From: PALSA-968 sp964387075
Lineage (GTDB): Bacteria > Bacteroidota > Bacteroidia > B-17B0 > Aurantibacillaceae
Assembly (NCBI GenBank): GCA_964387075.1
Contig: CAYLVB010000012.1
Location: 1 to 64,000 of the forward strand
Reading direction: 5' to 3'
Length of the DNA stretch: 64,000 nt
This document shows, one piece after another, positions 50,201-58,902 of the stretch. The position numbers and the translations under genes were made by a program. A model generated the notes under the pieces. That model did not search any database and was not told where the DNA came from. It saw nothing but the letters and a program-made list of their open reading frames with translations. Position 1 is the stretch's first letter. Each line of letters opens with the position of its first letter.

Positions 50201-52457
50201 GGGCGGAGCGAACACTTATACATGGGCTCCTGCGAGCGGATTGTCTGCGACAACAGGTGGAACAGTAACTGCCACTCCAACTCTAACAACTAACTACGTG
50301 GTTAGCGGTACTGATGGAAATGGTTGTGTGAACACGGCTTCTGTGGCGATTACTTCGGCACCTGCGGTTACCGGTTTCACGGCAACAGCAAGTCCTGCTG
50401 TTATCTGCGCAGGTGATTCAATTGATCTAGTCTCTTCGGCTAATACTTATTCTTTAACCGTATTCTCAGAAGACTTTAACTCAGGCGCGCCAGGCTGGAC
50501 GCGTGTGAATAATTCAATAGGCGGAACTCCTGCACTTGCTGCATGGACCGATCGCCCCGATGGTTTTGTGTACAATGCCGGAACTCCTTATCACAGCAAC
50601 GATAGCAGCCAGTTCGTACAAACGAACAGCGACGCGCAAGGCTCGGGTGGTACCGCCATCACTACTTTGCAATCGCCCTCATTCAGCACGCTCGGACTTT
50701 CTAACCTGAACGTGAAGTTCTACCATTACTACAGGCGTCTTGCCGGTGACTCTGCTTTCGTGGAAGCTTCCACGAATGGCACAACCTGGACCAAGGTTGC
50801 TACCTATTCGGTAACAGCGGGTTCAGAGGCGGCTTTTGCTACGGCGAACATTGCTTTACCTGCAACTTACGATAACCAGGCAACTGTTTACGTGAGGTAC
50901 CATTATTACGGAACATTCGACTGGTATTGGTCTATCGATAACGTATCAGTAACAGGAAGTTCATCTTCTTATACTTATAACTGGACCTCGGCCCCTTCAG
51001 GATTCACTTCAGCGCAGCAAAATCCAGCGGATGTTGTTCCGTCGGCCTCTACCACTTACTCGGTTGATATCACGAATATCTATGGTTGCAGTGCAACAGC
51101 TGTTACCAGTGTAACTGTTAACCCGAATCCTGTGGTTGCATTAGGAGTTGATACCACGCTTTGCGGTGGCAACCTGGTGCTTGACGCGGGTAATGCAGGT
51201 TCAACATATACCTGGAACGATGCCAGCTCTGCGCAAACACTTACTGTTTCCGCAACCGGTAATTACTATGTGGAAGTTATCACAACACAAGGTTGTAAAG
51301 GTTCTGACACGATCAATGTGGTTGTAAACCCTGTTCCTGTTGTTAACCTGGGTGTTGATACCATTCGTTGCGGCGGTAGCGTAACATTGGATGCCGGCAA
51401 CGCGGGCTCAACGTATACATGGAGCACAACAGCCAATACGCAAACGGTTACTGTTAATGCAACCGGAACGTATTACGTGGATGTAACCAACACCCAGGGT
51501 TGTACGTCTTCCGATACAGTGGATGTAACGATCAATCCCGTTCCTGTTGTGAACCTAGGTAATGACACCAGCATCTGCGGCGGTAATTTAGTGCTCGACG
51601 CAGGCAATGCAGGGTCTACATATATGTGGAGTACCAGCGCAGGTACGCAAACGATCACCGTTTCGGCTACGGGTACTTACTTTGTGGACGTTCTCAATAC
51701 ACAAGGTTGCAGCAGTCGCGACACGATCAATGTAACTGTGAATCCCGCTGTAAGTGTGAATTTAGGTAATGACTCGGCGATCTGTTCGAACGCGAGCGTG
51801 ATCCTGGATGCGCAGAATCCGGGCGCCAGCTATTTGTGGAATGATAACTCAACCCTTTCGGTACTGGTGGCAAATGGCCCAGGTACTTATTATGTAGCCG
51901 TTAGCTATACCAATGGTTGCAACGCGAGTGATACCATCACTTTCACAAACAATGACCCGGTTGTAACATTTGTGTTGCCGATGGATACAGTTTGTGATAA
52001 CAGCGGTATTGTTACTTTGTCGGGCGGATCACCTGTATCCGGAACTTATAACGGAGCGGGTGTGAGCGGAGGTAACTTCGATCCTTCTGTTGCCGGTAAC
52101 GGCATGCATAATCTTACTTACAATTATACCGACGGTGTGAGCGGTTGCTCAGGTTCGGCAATGGATTCGATCTTTGTTGATGTTTGTGTTGGAATTGATG
52201 AAGTGAACAATGTGGCCGCGATGGTGCAGGTGTTCCCGAATCCAACCAACGGATCATTCACTGTCCAATTGGCCAGTCCAACAGATAAAGTAAAAGCAAC
52301 ACTTTACACGGTGGAAGGAAAAGTGATCTTCGTTTCCGAACTTACCGGTAAAACAAGTTTTGATTTTGACATCTACAAACTGGAGGATGGAATGTATTAC
52401 CTGCAATTGGATGCCGCCAATGGAAGTAAAACTGTAAAGCTGGTTAAGCAATTCTAA
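44247..52457 (+). CDS. Giant multidomain surface protein with type IX sorting domain
   Basis: 2736 residues. After a signal peptide (FFVLLFFFGRHDLNAQ) a right-handed parallel beta-helix-like region runs to about 1070 and ends with DYDGDVRQG ... SPDIGADEYEG. Ig-like domains follow; two GEVED domains (about 1276-1427 and 1676-1827, each with FGAWID(Y/F)NQDG and GGND ... GETEDY) are near-identical. A cleaved-adhesin-like domain (2076-2240), four short Ig-like repeats with VLDAGNAGSTY and a type A sorting domain from about 2660 end the protein. It should be an exported adhesin or colony-surface protein. A GTG at 44208 exists but precedes a normal signal peptide by 13 residues; I take 44247. Confidence 0.9.
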   Translation: MQNNYCLNGKRNASCLAIFFVLLFFFGRHDLNAQAPMSGTYNVPTDIATLKDAVDSLNLLGVSAPVTINLLAGNPQTAPAGGYALTVSGTSGNTVALQGNGNIITANAALTVGALNDAIFKIVGGDYITITGFVMQENPANTVNTPAANNTMTEWGVALLYATTTDGAQNNTIQGNTISLDKTYLNTWGIYSNTRHSANAVTTAADNTSMAGANNFNKFYGNTISNVNMGIALIGSGTAGIQDVGNDIGGSSAGTGNIITNWGGAAALSAYVSNSGTSYGILSNHQTGENISFNSLTSAAVSGTSVTFRGIFKDYTATAPTGAFTSTISSNTVTLSSAFTSGTFEAIRSQGMTALASANLNINSNVVLNCAITNGGSSALVGIINSSVPGNLNMNNNIVQGNSSTATTGGFTGISNTGAVTGFLNITGNQVGNAGSNAITFSAATTGGINGIINSGGAAGTQGNISNNTLAGFSLVSSGSFIGVSNSGGLGTTLDINNNTLGLATRGLLSYSAANSAPITCITNSGGTANLRLNMSANNIRGITHTVAGSSAHTYIINSFATRDQTINSNSFINLTVNTTGGVNFINNNVSLAAGGIQNVNNNAIVTGFNKTGAGGTVTTYTTFASSAAGSTVNNNNNNFSNITLTGATTFGGWINQDGGTPTKTIQGNTFSNITGGTSAVTVINVNFGIQSVISNTITSVTGQGAVTAIQRGTTGIAGANEAIQSNVISGLSSTGTGGNVVGITCGAGSVASMSITANTISTLSSSGASSTIAGIQVTGGPNTIVSNNTVNTFAGSGITSPVANGISVSGGTTTRIFKNKIYDLAQNGAITTTSPAVNGILASAGTTVSIYNNLVGDLKAPSASLADAIRGISVTATTASTTYNVYYNTIRLAASSTGATFGTTGIFHTASATATTAALNLRNNIIINLSTPGSTAGNTVAYRRSGTALGNYAATSNNNLFYAGTPAANSLIFFDGTNSDQTLLTYQTRVATRDNLSVTESTTTFLSTTGSSANFLHVDGSVPSVSESGAVNIATFTDDYDGDVRQGNGGYTGTGTSPDIGADEYEGTNPNNCAGTPTAGSITGASSICAGTSTTFTLGGGVSAGPGITYQWQTATVSGGPYSNLGTALSQTTGTLTAGTYYYLGIVTCSTTGFSDSTAEFTLTVNALPTLTVTPTAGTICLPGGPAIALTAAGASTYTWAPVAGVSPTTGANVSASPTVSTIYTVTGTDVNNCNATATTTITVAPVLNVTVTASPASVCAGGSSTLTAVVGPNTYCASTHSSGCSSGADAMTNIVLNTISNASACGTGNYVYYNGGGAQTTSLAAGSTYTLSVTFGSDPSQNFGAWIDYNQDGALSAAEFLGAASGGANSTVALTFTVPAGAISGTTRLRVVGGNDAAVLASQACGASSSAFGETEDYDVTITGGGAGITYTWTPSDFLGSTNTAVVTASSVTATTTYSATVTSAAGCATTGTVTLTAGSPLSSTAGVSPNDTICAGTTFTLTSNPSGGGAPYSYSWIGPNSYTASVQNPTVTASATTAGVYTITVTDACSAVSVNTVTITVNPQPSLTLTPTSGTICSPGGSPIPLSVSGAASYTWSPTAGLTPPTGASVSANPSVTTVYTVTGADAVGCTSIASATITVAPSLTLTTLNASPASICTNGSSTLTAVASPNITYCPSTHSSGCGSGDDMQIITLSTLSNTTTCGPGAYNYYTGGGAQTTTLTAGNTYTISVKVGTDGNQYFGAWIDFNQDGTLSAAEFLGASANAGSNGTTAVTFTVPAGAIDGVTRLRVVGGNDSPVTATQACGASSSGFGETEDYNVTITGGSSGITYTWTPSDFLGSTNTSVVTASSVTATTVYSVTATSGAGCAVSGTVSVTVDPLSTLTLTAAPSNTICVGASVTISSSIMGGGAPYSYTWSPGGQSTANITVSPTVTTTYTLDVADNCGATASNMITITVNNLPTVSVVASGTLYCDPGTGVTLTAGGANTYTWAPASGLSATTGGTVTATPTLTTNYVVSGTDGNGCVNTASVAITSAPAVTGFTATASPAVICAGDSIDLVSSANTYSLTVFSEDFNSGAPGWTRVNNSIGGTPALAAWTDRPDGFVYNAGTPYHSNDSSQFVQTNSDAQGSGGTAITTLQSPSFSTLGLSNLNVKFYHYYRRLAGDSAFVEASTNGTTWTKVATYSVTAGSEAAFATANIALPATYDNQATVYVRYHYYGTFDWYWSIDNVSVTGSSSSYTYNWTSAPSGFTSAQQNPADVVPSASTTYSVDITNIYGCSATAVTSVTVNPNPVVALGVDTTLCGGNLVLDAGNAGSTYTWNDASSAQTLTVSATGNYYVEVITTQGCKGSDTINVVVNPVPVVNLGVDTIRCGGSVTLDAGNAGSTYTWSTTANTQTVTVNATGTYYVDVTNTQGCTSSDTVDVTINPVPVVNLGNDTSICGGNLVLDAGNAGSTYMWSTSAGTQTITVSATGTYFVDVLNTQGCSSRDTINVTVNPAVSVNLGNDSAICSNASVILDAQNPGASYLWNDNSTLSVLVANGPGTYYVAVSYTNGCNASDTITFTNNDPVVTFVLPMDTVCDNSGIVTLSGGSPVSGTYNGAGVSGGNFDPSVAGNGMHNLTYNYTDGVSGCSGSAMDSIFVDVCVGIDEVNNVAAMVQVFPNPTNGSFTVQLASPTDKVKATLYTVEGKVIFVSELTGKTSFDFDIYKLEDGMYYLQLDAANGSKTVKLVKQF

Positions 52458-52461
52458 CTTA

Positions 52462-52490
52462 AAAGGGCGGCCTGTGCCGCCCTTTCTTTA
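52462..52490 (+). terminator. Terminator after the giant gene
   Basis: Perfect 10-bp stem AAAGGGCGGC / GCCGCCCTTT, 4-base loop, followed by cttta. Confidence 0.8.
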
Positions 52491-52516
52491 ATTACCTGTC
52501 ATTTAATCTAGGAAAC

Positions 52517-52924
52517 ATGTCGTTAAAAAAACCACTGTTGATTGTTTTCTGCATTTTCTCGCTTTTGGCGGGAGCGCAGACCAATACCAAGAACAATATG
52601 CCCCGCGCAGCGCTTGCATACAATGCAGAAAAGAGCGGAGAACATGGAGTGAATTACAATACTTCATTCTTCATCTTCGATCACCATGTTCCGGATTCTG
52701 AGAGATCTGAAAAGATCCGAAGCATTTTAAAAGCAGATCCCTCTTTCAAAAAACTGGAAATACTGGATGTGAACGGCACAAAGGACATGATGGTGATACT
52801 TGATGTAAGTACACTGAACAGCAGTGTGCTTACCCAAAAGATCAGTTCCCTGTTGAAAGAGCTGGGTGTTTATACCGTAGAGTACAATGGCGAGACCCTG
52901 ACCCTGGATAAATTTAAATTTTGA
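52517..52924 (+). CDS. Small secreted protein of unknown function
   Basis: 135 residues with a signal peptide (KKPLLIVFCIFSLLAGAQ). The mature part alternates charged and beta-like segments (FFIFDHHVPDSERSEKIRSILKADPSF, MMVILDVSTLNSSVL, VYTVEYNGETLTLDKF) and could be a small alpha/beta domain that binds another surface protein. It starts 60 bases after the giant gene and 10 bases before the type B cargo gene, so it may work with either. No family is recognised. Confidence 0.7.
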   Translation: MSLKKPLLIVFCIFSLLAGAQTNTKNNMPRAALAYNAEKSGEHGVNYNTSFFIFDHHVPDSERSEKIRSILKADPSFKKLEILDVNGTKDMMVILDVSTLNSSVLTQKISSLLKELGVYTVEYNGETLTLDKFKF

Positions 52925-52934
52925 TAGATAAGCA

Positions 52935-55900
52935 ATGAAAAGAATATTTTTAGCCGTTACTTTACTGGCATTTGGGTTTGTTTCAAGAGCACAGTTTATC
53001 TATTCGGTGAACGAAACGAACAAGCTGCTGACCGCCTATACCACTTCGCCCGCCAACGATACGATCTTTGTTTTTTGCAACCCGGTCTCAGCCACGCTGC
53101 ACGCGGATGGAGCGGGAGGCACCGCGCCGTATACTTTTACATGGTACCAATACCAGGTGAACACACATCAATTCTCGACAACTCCTTTCGCTACGCAAAG
53201 CGGAGTGCTTACATCTTCGGTAAGCGCTTTGCAAAGCGGCGGCTATAAAGTAGTGGTGACTGACGCCGGAAGCAACGTTGTAGGTTGCGATATTGCCTGG
53301 GTTTGGAACCTGAACCCAAGCCTGGATGCCGGCAACACCATTGCCGGTTGTGGACCTTTTTCACTGAACGGTACCGCGAACGACAATGGCACCAATAATT
53401 TTAACTATTATAATCCTCCCGCAGAGCAATTGATCATTAGCGCGGCTACGACTATCTCGGTTTGTTTTTCCGGAACGCACACCTGGGTTTCCGATCTTGG
53501 TTTTCATTTGGTGGGACCGGCCTCCTGTGGGAGTCCTGATATTTTGCTTTCACCTAACCCCGGTTCGAACGGCCAGGGAAACATCTGTAACAGCGGCGAT
53601 AATTTCACCAACCTGTGTTTTACCAGCTCCCCCGCCGGTAATCTCGATGTTTGTAATGGAGCTCCTTTTACATTAACCGGAACTTATAGTTCGTACGGAA
53701 ATACAATGACCCCGATCAATTGGTCGGCACTATACGGGTGCGATGCTTCTTCGGGCGGATGGATCGTGCAGGTTTATGATTGCGTGGGCGGCGATGTTGG
53801 CATTCTCCAGAACGCTTCCGTTACTTTTAGCGGCGCCGGAACCTGTGGCGCGAATTCAGTTACCTATAATTCCGGCGCTATCAATTCATCCATTACGGAT
53901 AATTCCTGCACCGCAGCTACGGCGGCTTCTTATACGGTGCCTTTATCGGCCGATACCAATGCGATCACTGTTACCAATACTTTTGCTTATAACTGGACCT
54001 CGAATCCTCCTGCGGCAATTACCAATGCCAACACATTGAATCCTTCGGTAAATCCAAATCCCACGGTGGATACCTGGTTCTATTTGAACCTTTCCGGTAC
54101 CTATGGATGTAACAAGATAGACTCTGTGTTTTATGATTATACACCTGCAGCCACTCCAACCCTCACGGCGGCAAGCCCGGTTTGCTCAAATGCCGGCGTA
54201 ATGACGCTGACGGCGAATCCTTCGGGAGGAACCTGGAGCGGAGCGGGAATCACCAATGCATCAGCAGGAACTTTCGATCCTTCCGTTTCAGGAGCAGGAG
54301 TTCATATCATCACTTATACGGGTGCGGGTTGTACCGGAACTGAAACTGTAAGCATAACTGTAGACCAGGCCGCCACGGTTGCTCCCATGAGCGACATTGT
54401 AATTTGCGAAGGACAGGTTCAGCCTGCCATCACATTCACGGCTTCTCCCGGTGGAGCCAGCGTGAACTGGACAAATAACCAAACAGGTATCGGGCTTGCG
54501 GCATCCGGTATTGGAAATATATCATCCTTTATCGCTGCTAACGGAACAGGTTCTCCAATGACCGCTACAATTAGCGTAACCGCCTCCAATGCGGGCTGTA
54601 CAGGCGCGCCAACTGTGTTTACCATCACAATAAACCCTTTGCCGGTTGCAAACGCAGGGGCTGATACAGGTTTTTGCTCTGGAACAAGTGTTACATTGAA
54701 TGGCTCGGGCGGAGGAAATTACAGCTGGCTGCCGGCAACCAATTTAAGCAACTCAACCATTGCGAATCCGGTTGCTTCACCTCCTTCAACAACCCTGTAT
54801 ACCTTAACTGTGTCTAATGGATTTGGTTGTACCAGCACGGATACGGTTCGTGTTACGGTTCATCCGCTCCCTGCGGTAAGTGGAGGGCCTAACAAGATCA
54901 TCTGCCAGGGAAGCTCTGTACAGCTGACCGCATCCGGGGCTACCACCTATACATGGATACCCGCCTCCACACTGAATAACGCCAATATTTCCAATCCAAC
55001 CGCGAGTCCAACTGTAACCACTCAATATACTGTGACCGGTACAGGTGCTTTTGGTTGCAGCCGGCAAGCCGTTGTAACGGTAATTGTGAATGCAGCGCCT
55101 GTAGTGAACGCAGGAAATGATGTTTCTGTTTGTTTGGGCAGCAGCGTGGGTCTTGCAGCCAGTGGAACAGCAAACACGTATACATGGAGTCCTGCAACCG
55201 GATTAAGCAATGTTAATTCCTTAACGCCTATCGCCAGTCCTACGATCACAACAGATTATATCCTCACGGGTATAGGTTCGAACAACTGTACTGCAAAAGA
55301 TACCGTGAAAGTGACGGTGAATAATTTGCCGATTGCATTTGCAGGAAATGACACAGCGTTTTGCGCGGGAACTTCTGTGCAATTGAATGCCGGCTTCGGA
55401 ACCAGCTATAGCTGGACTCCTTCAATTGGTTTGAGCGCTACGAACGTGAGCAATCCTATAGCGAACCCTTCTGTGCAAACTCAATATGTGGTGCTGGTAA
55501 CCGACAACAACGGTTGCAGTAAAAAAGATTCTCTTATTGTTTCAATTAATCCATTACCCAATGTAGATGGCGGCGCAGCTCAAAGTATTTGTCCGGGTGG
55601 AAGTGCGCAACTCAACGCAAGCGGCGCTACTACTTATACCTGGATGCCGGCTAGCGGCTTAAGCAGTCCTGCGATTTCAAATCCTACGGCTTCTCCTGCA
55701 TCAACTACGATTTACACGGTCACCGCTTTTGATCTAAATGGCTGTATGAACTTTGATACGGTTTCGGTAACGGTTGGAACTCCACTGGCGGTGAATGCCG
55801 GAAGCAACCAAAGCATGTGCGTAGGTTCTTCAGTTACATTGAATGCAACAAGTGCAGGAACAACTTACTCCTGGTCGCCCATATTAGGATTATCAAATCC

Positions 55901-56987
55901 AAATGCGGCCAGTACATCTGCTTCTCCAACTATAACCACGGTTTACTCGGTAACGGCAAGCGCAGTGAATACTTGTCCGGGTGTTTCGTCCGTGACAGTA
56001 ACCGTGAACACTTTACCTGTGATCAATGTTCCTGCAACTTTAAATCTATGTATGGGCACTACCCAAAACGTAAATGCTACGGGAGCCTTGACGTATACAT
56101 GGGCGCCAACAACCGGTCTAAGTAATCCAAATCAAGGTAACACTGCGGTAAGCACAACGGTAAGCACTAGTTATACGGTTAGCGGAACGAATGCCAATGG
56201 GTGTATTAATTCTGCGGTGATGCAGGTCAACGCGCTTGTCTTGCCCGTTATTGATACTGTAACGGCCAATGCTTCGATCTGCGGAAGCGCTACAGGAAGT
56301 GTTATTACCGGTTCGGTAAGCGGTACGGCTCCTTTCCAGTATTCTTTAAATGGCGGAGTGACCAATCAAACTTCTCCGGCATTCACGAATCTTGCCACTG
56401 GCAATTACAACGTAACTGTTACTGATGTTAACGGGTGTAAATCGATCCCATCTTCTGCTTTTGTTGGTTCTGTGAATAATGTGCAGGCCGGTTTTACGGC
56501 CAGTCCTCCCTCCGGATCGAATCCTTTGAATGTGAACTTTACGAATACATCAACCGGGGCAAACAACTACAACTGGAATTTCGGGAATACATCGACCTCA
56601 ACCCTTCAAAATCCCGCCTCTACGTATACGGCCACAGGAACTTATACGGTAATTCTTATAGCTTACAATAATATCCCAACCTGCTCCGATACCTTCGCGC
56701 TTACCATTTTTGTACATGATCCTCCAAGTGTGATCGTCCCCAATATCGTTACACCGAACGGAGATCAGATCAATGACGAATTCTTTCTGTCGGGTTACGG
56801 CATCAGCAATTTCACAGCTACCTTCTACGACCGCTGGGGCAAGAAAGTTGGAGAGGTGAGTGGCGATGGAGCTACAAAATGGAATCCTCAGGATCTGAGC
56901 GACGGCACTTATTTCTATGTGATCGTTGCCACCAATATTGATGGAAAGGTAACTGAGCATAAAGGGCATTTGACGATTCTGAGATAG
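52935..56987 (+). CDS. Secreted PKD/Ig-repeat protein with gliding-motility-type (type B) sorting domain
   Basis: 1350 residues with a signal peptide. A proprotein-convertase P-like beta-sandwich (about 144-302, TFVWSDLGFHLVGPASCG-like HTWVSDLGFHLVGP) is followed by Ig-like repeats of about 72 residues with the pattern GxSVxLNASG..TYxWxPxxGLS...xxNPxASPxxTTxYTVT (about 570-1110). A PKD domain (FTASPPSGSNPLNVNFTNTSTG, near 1184) and a C-terminal domain (NIVTPNGDQINDEFFLSG to the end) close it, the latter marking type B type IX cargo. Its role is probably adhesion or surface attachment; there is no catalytic domain. Confidence 0.9.
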   Translation: MKRIFLAVTLLAFGFVSRAQFIYSVNETNKLLTAYTTSPANDTIFVFCNPVSATLHADGAGGTAPYTFTWYQYQVNTHQFSTTPFATQSGVLTSSVSALQSGGYKVVVTDAGSNVVGCDIAWVWNLNPSLDAGNTIAGCGPFSLNGTANDNGTNNFNYYNPPAEQLIISAATTISVCFSGTHTWVSDLGFHLVGPASCGSPDILLSPNPGSNGQGNICNSGDNFTNLCFTSSPAGNLDVCNGAPFTLTGTYSSYGNTMTPINWSALYGCDASSGGWIVQVYDCVGGDVGILQNASVTFSGAGTCGANSVTYNSGAINSSITDNSCTAATAASYTVPLSADTNAITVTNTFAYNWTSNPPAAITNANTLNPSVNPNPTVDTWFYLNLSGTYGCNKIDSVFYDYTPAATPTLTAASPVCSNAGVMTLTANPSGGTWSGAGITNASAGTFDPSVSGAGVHIITYTGAGCTGTETVSITVDQAATVAPMSDIVICEGQVQPAITFTASPGGASVNWTNNQTGIGLAASGIGNISSFIAANGTGSPMTATISVTASNAGCTGAPTVFTITINPLPVANAGADTGFCSGTSVTLNGSGGGNYSWLPATNLSNSTIANPVASPPSTTLYTLTVSNGFGCTSTDTVRVTVHPLPAVSGGPNKIICQGSSVQLTASGATTYTWIPASTLNNANISNPTASPTVTTQYTVTGTGAFGCSRQAVVTVIVNAAPVVNAGNDVSVCLGSSVGLAASGTANTYTWSPATGLSNVNSLTPIASPTITTDYILTGIGSNNCTAKDTVKVTVNNLPIAFAGNDTAFCAGTSVQLNAGFGTSYSWTPSIGLSATNVSNPIANPSVQTQYVVLVTDNNGCSKKDSLIVSINPLPNVDGGAAQSICPGGSAQLNASGATTYTWMPASGLSSPAISNPTASPASTTIYTVTAFDLNGCMNFDTVSVTVGTPLAVNAGSNQSMCVGSSVTLNATSAGTTYSWSPILGLSNPNAASTSASPTITTVYSVTASAVNTCPGVSSVTVTVNTLPVINVPATLNLCMGTTQNVNATGALTYTWAPTTGLSNPNQGNTAVSTTVSTSYTVSGTNANGCINSAVMQVNALVLPVIDTVTANASICGSATGSVITGSVSGTAPFQYSLNGGVTNQTSPAFTNLATGNYNVTVTDVNGCKSIPSSAFVGSVNNVQAGFTASPPSGSNPLNVNFTNTSTGANNYNWNFGNTSTSTLQNPASTYTATGTYTVILIAYNNIPTCSDTFALTIFVHDPPSVIVPNIVTPNGDQINDEFFLSGYGISNFTATFYDRWGKKVGEVSGDGATKWNPQDLSDGTYFYVIVATNIDGKVTEHKGHLTILR

Positions 56988-57050
56988 TAGATCGGGCTTT
57001 GTAATTGAGGCAAAACCCGGTTTTCTCTATTATAATACCTCAAAAAGCCG

Positions 57051-57058
57051 TATCTTTG
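57051..57058 (+). promoter_or_regulatory. -7 element of the ABC-F gene
   Basis: TATCTTTG, 21 bases before the ATG at 57080. Confidence 0.5.
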
Positions 57059-57079
57059 CCGACTTAATTTAAGAGGCAA

Positions 57080-58702
57080 ATGATCACGGTAAGCAATATA
57101 ACCCTTCAGTACGGAAAACGCGTTTTGTTCGATGAAGTGAACCTCAAGTTCACGCCGGGGAATTGCTATGGCATCATTGGCGCCAACGGCGCGGGTAAGT
57201 CAACCTTCATGAAGATCCTTTCGGGCGAGATAGAAGCCAACAAGGGCGAGGTGATCATCACACCCGGACAACGAATGAGCGTGCTTAGCCAGGATCACTT
57301 TAAGTTTGATGAATACCCGGTAATGGACACCGTAATAATGGGTAACAAAAAGCTGTACACTATTATTAAGGAAAAGGAAAAAATTTACGCGAAAGCGGAT
57401 TTTTCGGAGGCCGACGGAGTAAAGGCGGCAGAACTGGAAGCTGAATTTGGAGAGATGAATGGCTGGAATGCCGAGAGCGATGCGGCGCAATTATTAGGAA
57501 GCCTGGGAATAGGGGAGAGCATCCACGAGAAATTAATGAAAGACCTTACCGGTAAAGAAAAAGTACGCGTACTTTTGGCGCAGGCTCTTTTCGGTAACCC
57601 GGATATCCTTTTGATGGACGAGCCTACCAACGACCTGGACGCCGAAACCATCAACTGGCTTGAGAATTTTTTAGCGGAATTTGAGAATACAGTTATTGTG
57701 ATCAGTCACGATCGTCATTTTTTAGACGCGGTTTGTACCAGTGTGTGTGACATCGATTTCGGGAAGATCTCTGTTTACAGCGGTAACTATAGTTTTTGGT
57801 ACCAGATGAGTCAGCTTAAGCTGAAACAACGTGCCGATGCCAATAAAAAAACAGAAGATAAACGTAACGAGTTATCTGAGTTCATCTCTCGCTTCAGCGC
57901 CAATGCTTCTAAATCAAGGCAGGCCACTTCCCGTAAGAAATTATTGGAGAAATTAACGGTGGATGAGATACCGGCGTCTACCCGTAAGTATCCTGCTATT
58001 ATTTTTAAGCAGGAGCGGGAGGCAGGCGACCAGATCTTACACGTAGAAGGACTTTGTAAATCAAATGTGGATGGCCCGTTGCTAAAGAACATAAACATCA
58101 ATGTAAGAAAGGGCGATAAGATCGCTTTTATAAGCCGCAACCAGATCGCCATCACAACACTTTTCCAGATCCTGAACGAAGAAGAGAAGGCCGATAAAGG
58201 AACGTACCAATTCGGAACAACAATTACCAAAGCCTACCTGCCTAATGAGAACTCGCAGTACTTTAATTTAGATTATAATTTAATTGACTGGCTGAGGCAG
58301 TATTCCATTGATAAAGATGAGACCTATATTCGCGGCTTCCTGGGGAAAATGCTGTTTACCGGCGAGGAGACACTGAAAAGCTGCCGCGTGTTATCGGGAG
58401 GCGAAAAAGTGCGCTGCATGCTTTCAAAGACCATGATGGTAAACGCCAACCTGTTGATCCTGGATGAACCAACCAATCACCTCGACCTGGAAGCCATTAT
58501 TTCATTGAACGAAAGCCTGGCCGACCTGAAAGCCACTATTTTGTTTACCTCTCACGACCACCAATTGGTGCAAACTATCGCCAACCGCATCATAGAACTT
58601 ACCCCAAAAGGGATGATCGATAAGGTTTGTACCTATGACGAGTACCTCGAAAATGAGGATGTAAAACGCACCCGCGAGGAGCATTATTCAGTAATTGCTT
58701 AA
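57080..58702 (+). CDS. ABC-F family ATPase (YbiT-like)
   Basis: 540 residues with two ATP-binding cassettes and no membrane part. Cassette 1 has GANGAGKS (near 35-42), a reduced signature (LTGKEKVRV instead of LSGGEKVR) and LLMDEPTNDLD. Cassette 2 has SRNQIAITT in the P-loop position, where the Lys of GKS is absent, an intact VLSGGEKVRCML and LILDEPTNHLD. The linker (about 245-310) matches ABC-F translation factors that bind the ribosome exit region. The YbiT subgroup has similar changes. It is monocistronic. Confidence 0.9.
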   Translation: MITVSNITLQYGKRVLFDEVNLKFTPGNCYGIIGANGAGKSTFMKILSGEIEANKGEVIITPGQRMSVLSQDHFKFDEYPVMDTVIMGNKKLYTIIKEKEKIYAKADFSEADGVKAAELEAEFGEMNGWNAESDAAQLLGSLGIGESIHEKLMKDLTGKEKVRVLLAQALFGNPDILLMDEPTNDLDAETINWLENFLAEFENTVIVISHDRHFLDAVCTSVCDIDFGKISVYSGNYSFWYQMSQLKLKQRADANKKTEDKRNELSEFISRFSANASKSRQATSRKKLLEKLTVDEIPASTRKYPAIIFKQEREAGDQILHVEGLCKSNVDGPLLKNININVRKGDKIAFISRNQIAITTLFQILNEEEKADKGTYQFGTTITKAYLPNENSQYFNLDYNLIDWLRQYSIDKDETYIRGFLGKMLFTGEETLKSCRVLSGGEKVRCMLSKTMMVNANLLILDEPTNHLDLEAIISLNESLADLKATILFTSHDHQLVQTIANRIIELTPKGMIDKVCTYDEYLENEDVKRTREEHYSVIA

Positions 58703-58854
58703 TCATTGAGGATCTAGGAATTGACAATTTGAATCGTGTGATCATCCTCGCTCCCTTTTTTGCTTGAAAATTGCTTGATTATTAGCAGAATCTATGTAAA
58801 TCTCAAAAAAGCAAATAAATAAATCGAAAATCCTAAAAAATGGCACGATTTTGG

Positions 58855-58862
58855 TATATTTG
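58855..58862 (+). promoter_or_regulatory. -7 element of the DUF1573 cluster
   Basis: TATATTTG ends 40 bases before the ATG at 58903 in an AT-rich region. Confidence 0.45.
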
Positions 58863-58902
58863 GGAGTCAAATTACTGAACCAAAAATTAAAACAAACCAA
58901 CA

